A stretch of DNA of 10,290 bases from Pedococcus sp. (lineage in GTDB: Bacteria; Actinomycetota; Actinomycetes; Actinomycetales; Dermatophilaceae), in the NCBI GenBank assembly GCA_025936615.1, contig JAICSZ010000039.1:1-10290 (forward strand). Direction: 5' to 3'. A program made the position numbers and the translations under genes. The notes under the pieces are model-generated. The model worked only from the letters and a program-made list of their open reading frames with translations. It was not told the DNA's origin and searched no databases. Below, piece by piece: positions 6,726 to 10,290 of the stretch (position 1 is the stretch's first letter; the number at the start of each line of letters is the position of its first letter).

Positions 6726-6996
6726 GACGGCGGCGGATCGCCCCGATGCCGATCAGCGCGACCGCAGCGGCAGCCAGGGCAGCGACCCGCTCGGTGCGCA
6801 GCTCGCCGGACGGAGTGCGGGTGGCCTCGGTGAACCTGGCCTTTGCGGACTCGGCCTGTCGGCGCGCGATCTCCTTGGGGGCCGTGCGCGTGTGCAGCTC
6901 GTCCACCGTGCCTGCGAGCCGGTCGCGTGCGGCAGCGATCTCGGCCTCGAGCTCGGGGACCGACTTGGCCCGCGGCTGGCTCCCCGGTGCGCTCAT
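6718..6996 (-). CDS. DUF3618 domain-containing protein
   Basis: A 92-residue protein. Residues 12-40 carry the DUF3618 pattern, an acidic/Arg helix with ELEAEIAAARDRLAGTVDEL followed by a Pro (P40). A basic, charged middle part (41-70) follows, then one hydrophobic segment at about 70-87 (AALAAAAVALIGIGAI) and an RRRRG tail. The likely topology is a cytoplasmic N-terminal helix anchored by a C-terminal membrane helix. DUF3618 proteins are common in actinobacteria, often near other small membrane-stress proteins; their molecular function is not established. ATG 6996 follows GAGGGG by 8 bases and lies 12 bases after the peroxiredoxin stop, so the two are very probably co-transcribed. The end overlaps the GroES-like gene. 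Confidence 0.8.
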   Translation of the reverse strand: MSAPGSQPRAKSVPELEAEIAAARDRLAGTVDELHTRTAPKEIARRQAESAKARFTEATRTPSGELRTERVAALAAAAVALIGIGAIRRRRG

Positions 6997-7008
6997 CGCG
7001 GCAGCCCC

Positions 7009-7479
7009 TCAGTCCAGACCCAGGTCGCGCCGCAGCTTGGCGACGTGGCCGGTGGCCTTGACGTTGTACCAGGCGTGGGAGATCTTGCCGTCCTCGTCGA
7101 CGACGAAGGTGCTGCGAAGCACACCCTCGACGGTCTTGCCGTAGAGCGTCTTCTCACCGAACGCGCCGTAGGAGTCCATGACCTTGCGGTCGGCGTCGGA
7201 GAGCAGCTGGATCGTCAGGCCGTCGTTGTCGCGGAACTTCGCGAGCTTTTCGGGGGTGTCCGGCGAGATGCCCAGCACCTCGTAGCCCTCGCGGTGCAGG
7301 GTGTTGATGTTGTCGCTGAAGTCGCAGGCCTGGGTGGTGCACCCGGGGGTCATGGCGGCGGGGTAGAAGTAGACGATCACCTTCTTGCCGCGAAGGTCCG
7401 ACAGGCTTACCTTGCCACCCTTGTCGTCGGGCAGGGTGAAGTCCGGGGCGGTGTCGCCGGGGCTGAGTCTCTCGCTCAC
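7009..7479 (-). CDS. bcp: Thioredoxin-dependent peroxiredoxin, Bcp type
   Basis: A 156-residue cytoplasmic thiol peroxidase that reduces hydrogen peroxide and organic hydroperoxides, using thioredoxin as electron donor. The catalytic centre reads YPAAMTPGCTTQACDF: peroxidatic Cys47 in TPGCT and, five residues on, Cys52 as the probable resolving Cys, the E. coli Bcp-type spacing. The N-terminal GDTAPDFTLPD (8-18) and the later EVLGISPD and FVVDEDGKI segments fit the AhpC/TSA fold. GTG 7479 is preferred over the open ATG at 7512: GAGAGGA lies 7 bases before it and it gives the family's usual length. It lies 54 bp after the CoA-transferase stop and 12 bp before the DUF3618 gene. A 6-bp hairpin (7498-7503 with 7509-7514) in the upstream gap could reduce read-through from the CoA-transferase. 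Confidence 0.92.
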   Translation of the reverse strand: MSERLSPGDTAPDFTLPDDKGGKVSLSDLRGKKVIVYFYPAAMTPGCTTQACDFSDNINTLHREGYEVLGISPDTPEKLAKFRDNDGLTIQLLSDADRKVMDSYGAFGEKTLYGKTVEGVLRSTFVVDEDGKISHAWYNVKATGHVAKLRRDLGLD

Positions 7480-7533
7480 GTCGCTGTCCTCTCGCGGGGG
7501 TGGGCCTGCCACCCAACCTATCCCAGCCCCGCG

Positions 7534-8907
7534 TCATCCACCCGCGGTGCCCACGGCTGGACGCTGCCCCGGTCCGTCGCCGGCCCACTCCGCCTCGTCA
7601 CTGCCCCACAGCCTTCCGGCCCACCCGAACTGCGCCGGCACGCCCGCGACCGCGAAGGCCGGCCGGGACTGCACGAGGCGCCCGAGCTCGGTGTCGGTCG
7701 TGCTGACCCACGGTGCCGGGTCCTCGACCCGGGTGGCGGGGCCGTCGAGTGCGTCGGTCTGTAGCAGCCAGTGGGCTGTGCGGGCGAGGTGGGCCCCGAC
7801 GCGCCAGGTCCCACCGCGTTCCGCACGCCCGCGCAGCGCGGCCAGGACACCGGCGGCGAGGAGGTAGCCGGTCGCGTGGTCGAGCGCCTGCGCCGGCAGC
7901 GCGGCAGGGCGGTGCCCGTCCGCCGACTCGACCAGCGCGATGCCGGTGGCCGCCTGCACGATGCTGTCGAACCCCCGCCGCGGGCCCCACGGCCCGTCGG
8001 GCGTCCAGGCGGACAGGGTGGCGCAGACCAGCTGTGGGTGCACCTGGGCGAGGTGGTCAGGGTCCAGCCCGTATGCCGCGAGGGCACCTGGGCGGTAGCC
8101 CGTCACCAGCACGTCCGCTCCAGCGAGCAGCTCGTGCAGCCGCTCACGCGCGTGCTCGTCGTGGAGGTCCACGAGGGTGGACCGCTTCCCCGAGTCCGTC
8201 TCGAGGTGCTGGACGGGCAGCTCCGGGAGGTTGGGGCTGTCCACCCGCAGCACGTCGCAGCCGAGGTGGGCCAGCGTGCGGGTCGCGACGGGACCCGCGA
8301 TCACGCGGGTCAGGTCGAGGACGCGCGGAGTCCGGCTCACAGGCACCGGTGGGGCGTCGCCCGTGGCGGCGACCGCCAGCACGTCGTGCCGCTGGACCGC
8401 GGACGCCTGGTCGCCGGCCATCCACTCGCGCAAGGACCTGACCCGCACCGCGATGCCGTGGTCCGCGTTGACGGTGTCCTCGAGCTCCTGGGCGGCGCGC
8501 TGCCTGATCACCTGGGCCGCGTCCTCACGGCCGGCGCCCTCGGGCAGCTCGAGCGCCCGGAGCAGCCGCTCCCGGTGGTGGGGGTAGTTCGCGTGGGTGC
8601 GCACCCAGCCGTCGGCCGCCTCGAAGAAGCCGGACAGCGGTGCGAAGCCGGGCTCGTGGCGCCCGTCGAGCGTCAGGAACTGGTCACCGCGGAAGGAGAC
8701 CGCGACCTGCCGTGGGTCCACCCGGGCCTGCCCGGCGCCGCGCAGCGCTGCCCCGGCCACCGCGGCGGCGGCGACGGAGCCGACCGCCAAGGTGCCCACC
8801 GGAAGTGCGGCAGGAAGCGCACTGCCGGGCGCGAGGTCGAGGTGCGCCGCGGCATACGGCTCATCCAGCCCGAGCGCCGGGAGCACCTCTCGGAGCAGGT
8901 GGTTCAC
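7534..8907 (-). CDS. Class III (CaiB/BaiF-type) CoA-transferase-like protein, permuted domain order
   Basis: A 457-residue protein. The Rossmann-type domain that normally opens CaiB/BaiF enzymes begins only at about residue 194 (RVLDLTRVIAGPVATRTLAHLG), followed by the CoA-contacting DSGKRSTLVDL (238-248), DVLVTGYRPGAL (265-276) and RGFDSIVQAATG (311-322). D314 there matches the catalytic Asp that forms the acyl-aspartyl/CoA intermediates in formyl-CoA transferase. The first 190 residues instead resemble the family's C-terminal small domain (FFEAADGWVRTHANYPHHRE at about 94-113, then AVRVRSLREWM at 153-163), so the order looks permuted or duplicated. The family moves CoA between carboxylic acids; the substrate here is unknown. 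GTG 8907 is the first start after an in-frame TAG, with only a weak ribosome site. Probably the first gene of the minus-strand run. Confidence 0.8.
   Translation of the reverse strand: MNHLLREVLPALGLDEPYAAAHLDLAPGSALPAALPVGTLAVGSVAAAAVAGAALRGAGQARVDPRQVAVSFRGDQFLTLDGRHEPGFAPLSGFFEAADGWVRTHANYPHHRERLLRALELPEGAGREDAAQVIRQRAAQELEDTVNADHGIAVRVRSLREWMAGDQASAVQRHDVLAVAATGDAPPVPVSRTPRVLDLTRVIAGPVATRTLAHLGCDVLRVDSPNLPELPVQHLETDSGKRSTLVDLHDEHARERLHELLAGADVLVTGYRPGALAAYGLDPDHLAQVHPQLVCATLSAWTPDGPWGPRRGFDSIVQAATGIALVESADGHRPAALPAQALDHATGYLLAAGVLAALRGRAERGGTWRVGAHLARTAHWLLQTDALDGPATRVEDPAPWVSTTDTELGRLVQSRPAFAVAGVPAQFGWAGRLWGSDEAEWAGDGPGQRPAVGTAGG
8071..8080 (+). repeat. Copy of the 10-mer GTATGCCGCG
   Basis: Lies inside the CoA-transferase gene, where on the coding strand it supplies the rarer Ala codon GCA in ...GCG GCA TAC... 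Same 10-mer as the pair at 1116 and 1189. Confidence 0.5.
8848..8857 (-). repeat. Copy of the 10-mer GTATGCCGCG
   Basis: Also within the CoA-transferase gene, in the opposite orientation to the 8071 copy. On the coding strand it is read CCG TAT GCC GCG and so uses the rare Tyr codon TAT. Confidence 0.5.
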
Positions 8908-8946
8908 GCTCTGATGCTAGGGGCGCTGATCTGGCACCCGCCTTCG

Positions 8947-8958
8947 TGACATTTGTCA
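8947..8958. promoter_or_regulatory. Candidate operator palindrome TGACA-TT-TGTCA
   Basis: A 5+2+5 inverted repeat, TGACATTTGTCA, in the 155-bp divergent gap between the CoA-transferase (start 8907) and the S53 peptidase (start 9063). It is one of the few AT-rich stretches in the window and sits 40 bases from one start and 105 from the other. Its form suits a dimeric regulator such as a LuxR-type response regulator, but the binding protein cannot be named. No confident -35/-10 pair is seen nearby. Confidence 0.45.
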
Positions 8959-9051
8959 TGGGGGCAAATCACCCCGTTGCCAGAGCCTGACAAGCGACCG
9001 CCACCCGACGGTTGCCTCCGGGGCCTCACCTGGCCCCACCCACCCACGAAC

Positions 9052-9056
9052 GGGAG
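9052..9056 (+). promoter_or_regulatory. Ribosome binding site for the S53 peptidase
   Basis: GGGAG, 6 bases before ATG 9063; it fixes a start that opens directly on a signal peptide. Confidence 0.75.
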
Positions 9057-9062
9057 CACACG

Positions 9063-10290
9063 ATGACCCATCGAGTCGGCCTCACGACCGCGGTCGCCGC
9101 CGTGGCCTGCCTCGCCGCAGGCCTGCCGGCAGCAACCGCAAGTCCAGCCTCACCCGCAGGGCCCCAGTCATCGAGGGCGCCGGAGAGCGCATTCACCGCC
9201 GCGAGCGCCGCTGACGGCGACGTGGCCTGCGCGCGTCCCGCGCCCGACGGCCGAGTCTCGACGACAATCCACTGCTACACCCCGAACGACATCCGCAACC
9301 ACTACGGTCTCGACCCCCTGACGCCGACCACCAATGACGGGGCAGGCCAGACGATCGTGCTCGTCGACTCCTACGGCAGCCCGACGGCGGCCAGCGACCT
9401 CGCCTTCTTCGCGAACACCTTCAACGGGCCGACGCCGGACTTCGAGGCAGTGTTCCCGGGCGGCAAGGTCGACTACAGCCACGCCACGGGCAACGGCAGC
9501 GGCACCTCCGGCCCCACTGCGGCCGAGGGCTGGGCCGGTGAGGCCAACCTCGACGTGCAGTGGGCCTACGCCATCGCCCCCAAGGCGCACATCGTGCTCG
9601 TCGGCACCAAGCCCGCCGAGACCCAGGGCGTGCAGGGCATGCCGAACTTCATGAAGGCCATCGACTGGGCCATCAACAAGTACCCGGCCGGGACGGTCTT
9701 CTCGATGTCGTTCGGCACGGACGAGACCGCCTTCGCCGGCGGTTCGGCCGCCACGCAGTTCGCGAAGTTCGACCAGACGTTCCAGCGTGGCCTGGCCAAG
9801 CACGACACCTTCTTCGCCTCCTCCGGCGACGAGGGCTCGATCGGCGTCACGCGCGCCCACCACCAGACCCAGACGGCGGACCACGCGGCGACGAGCTACC
9901 CGAACACCTCGCCCTACGTGACCTCCGTCGGCGGCACGCAGCTGCAGTCCGGCTGGACCTGGAACCCCACGCAGGACAAGCCGTTCAACGACGACGGCAG
10001 CCGCAACGCGCTCTACTGGAACTGGACCCCCAGCGGTGAGAGCGAGGCGGTCTGGAACGAGAGCTGGGCCGGCATCGGCACCGGCGGCGGGCTGTCGAGC
10101 GTCTACCCGCGGCCGTCCTACCAGGACTCCGTGGCCGGCGTCGTCGGCAACCACCGCGGCGTGCCCGACCTGGCATGGAACGCCGCGGTCAACGGTGGCG
10201 TGCTCGTCTACCGCACGTACTTCCCGGTGATCGACGGGAAGGCGTCGTTCGGCGTGTTCGGCGGCACCTCCGCCGCGTCGCCACAGGCGG
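9063..10290 (+). CDS. Secreted sedolisin (S53 family) serine-carboxyl peptidase, 3' end missing
   Basis: 409 codons are present, still open at the window edge. The signal peptide spans residues 1-26 (MTHR, hydrophobic 6-24, cleavage likely after ATA). The S53 catalytic set is complete: Glu160 and Asp164 in GEANLDVQW, the oxyanion-hole Asp256 in SSGDEGS, and the nucleophile Ser403 in GGTSAASP. These enzymes are endopeptidases that act outside the cell, typically at acid pH. Only about 60 residues lie between the signal peptide and the start of the catalytic fold (PNDIRNHYGLD, 74-84), so the usual pro-kumamolisin activation domain of roughly 150-180 residues is absent. Cys56 and Cys71 could form a disulphide in the short leader. 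The C-terminal calcium-binding region lies beyond the window. It is transcribed divergently from the CoA-transferase gene, with the TGACA palindrome between them. Confidence 0.9.
   Translation, partial: MTHRVGLTTAVAAVACLAAGLPAATASPASPAGPQSSRAPESAFTAASAADGDVACARPAPDGRVSTTIHCYTPNDIRNHYGLDPLTPTTNDGAGQTIVLVDSYGSPTAASDLAFFANTFNGPTPDFEAVFPGGKVDYSHATGNGSGTSGPTAAEGWAGEANLDVQWAYAIAPKAHIVLVGTKPAETQGVQGMPNFMKAIDWAINKYPAGTVFSMSFGTDETAFAGGSAATQFAKFDQTFQRGLAKHDTFFASSGDEGSIGVTRAHHQTQTADHAATSYPNTSPYVTSVGGTQLQSGWTWNPTQDKPFNDDGSRNALYWNWTPSGESEAVWNESWAGIGTGGGLSSVYPRPSYQDSVAGVVGNHRGVPDLAWNAAVNGGVLVYRTYFPVIDGKASFGVFGGTSAASPQA

Noticed and set aside
7498..7514. GGGTGG/CCACCC hairpin between the CoA-transferase and peroxiredoxin genes as a terminator
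   Set aside because: Only 6 bp with a 5-base loop and no T-run, directly before the peroxiredoxin ribosome site; too weak to call, so it is mentioned only in the peroxiredoxin entry.
7771..8949. A 392-residue plus-strand frame opposite the CoA-transferase gene
   Set aside because: Composition is shadow-like and no ribosome site or motif is seen; the minus-strand frame has the CaiB/BaiF motifs.
9063..9110. Lipoprotein signal in the S53 peptidase (Cys16 in the hydrophobic leader)
   Set aside because: The residues before Cys16 (AVA) do not fit a lipobox, which needs Leu, Val or Ile at -3, and a standard cleavage site (ATA-S) lies further on.
9168..10154. A 328-residue minus-strand frame opposite the S53 peptidase
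   Set aside because: The plus-strand frame contains the complete S53 catalytic set and a signal peptide; the antisense frame has nothing recognisable.

Overview
The window comes from a very GC-rich chromosome (about 70% by eye). Third codon positions are almost all G or C, GTG starts are frequent and Shine-Dalgarno sites are good. The gene families (DUF3618, short S53 peptidase, alpha/beta-hydrolase/glycosyltransferase fusion) point to an actinobacterium, plausibly Micrococcales such as Intrasporangiaceae. The family-level guess is inference only. No rRNA, tRNA, CRISPR, transposase, integrase or phage gene is visible. The region looks like ordinary chromosome with one or two unusual proteins.

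Left part (1-3185): the end of an ABC-transporter ATPase gene overlaps by 4 bases (ATGA) with its ABC-2 type permease. These face a secreted BNR/Asp-box beta-propeller protein on the minus strand (GTG start at 2997). The two transcription units converge on a 138-bp gap packed with hairpins (1098-1192), which also carries an inverted pair of the 10-mer GTATGCCGCG.

Middle (3186-6387): a four-helix membrane protein of unknown function is followed by a 325-bp stretch. That stretch holds a possible small minus-strand gene with coding-like codon use. Next comes a 722-residue fusion of an alpha/beta-hydrolase, with Cys where the nucleophilic Ser normally sits, to a GT-B glycosyltransferase.

Right part, minus strand (8907 down to 6396): a tight operon-like run of a class III CoA-transferase-like protein with an apparently permuted domain order, a Bcp-type peroxiredoxin, a DUF3618 membrane-anchored small protein and a GroES-family co-chaperonin. 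Spacing is 54 bp, 12 bp and an 8-bp overlap. The last three suggest an envelope, oxidative or protein stress role, which is inferred from neighbourhood only.

Right edge (9063-10290): a secreted sedolisin (S53) peptidase with all four catalytic residues and no room for the usual large pro-domain. It is cut by the window end just after its catalytic serine. The 155-bp divergent region before it carries the palindrome TGACA-TT-TGTCA, a candidate operator.
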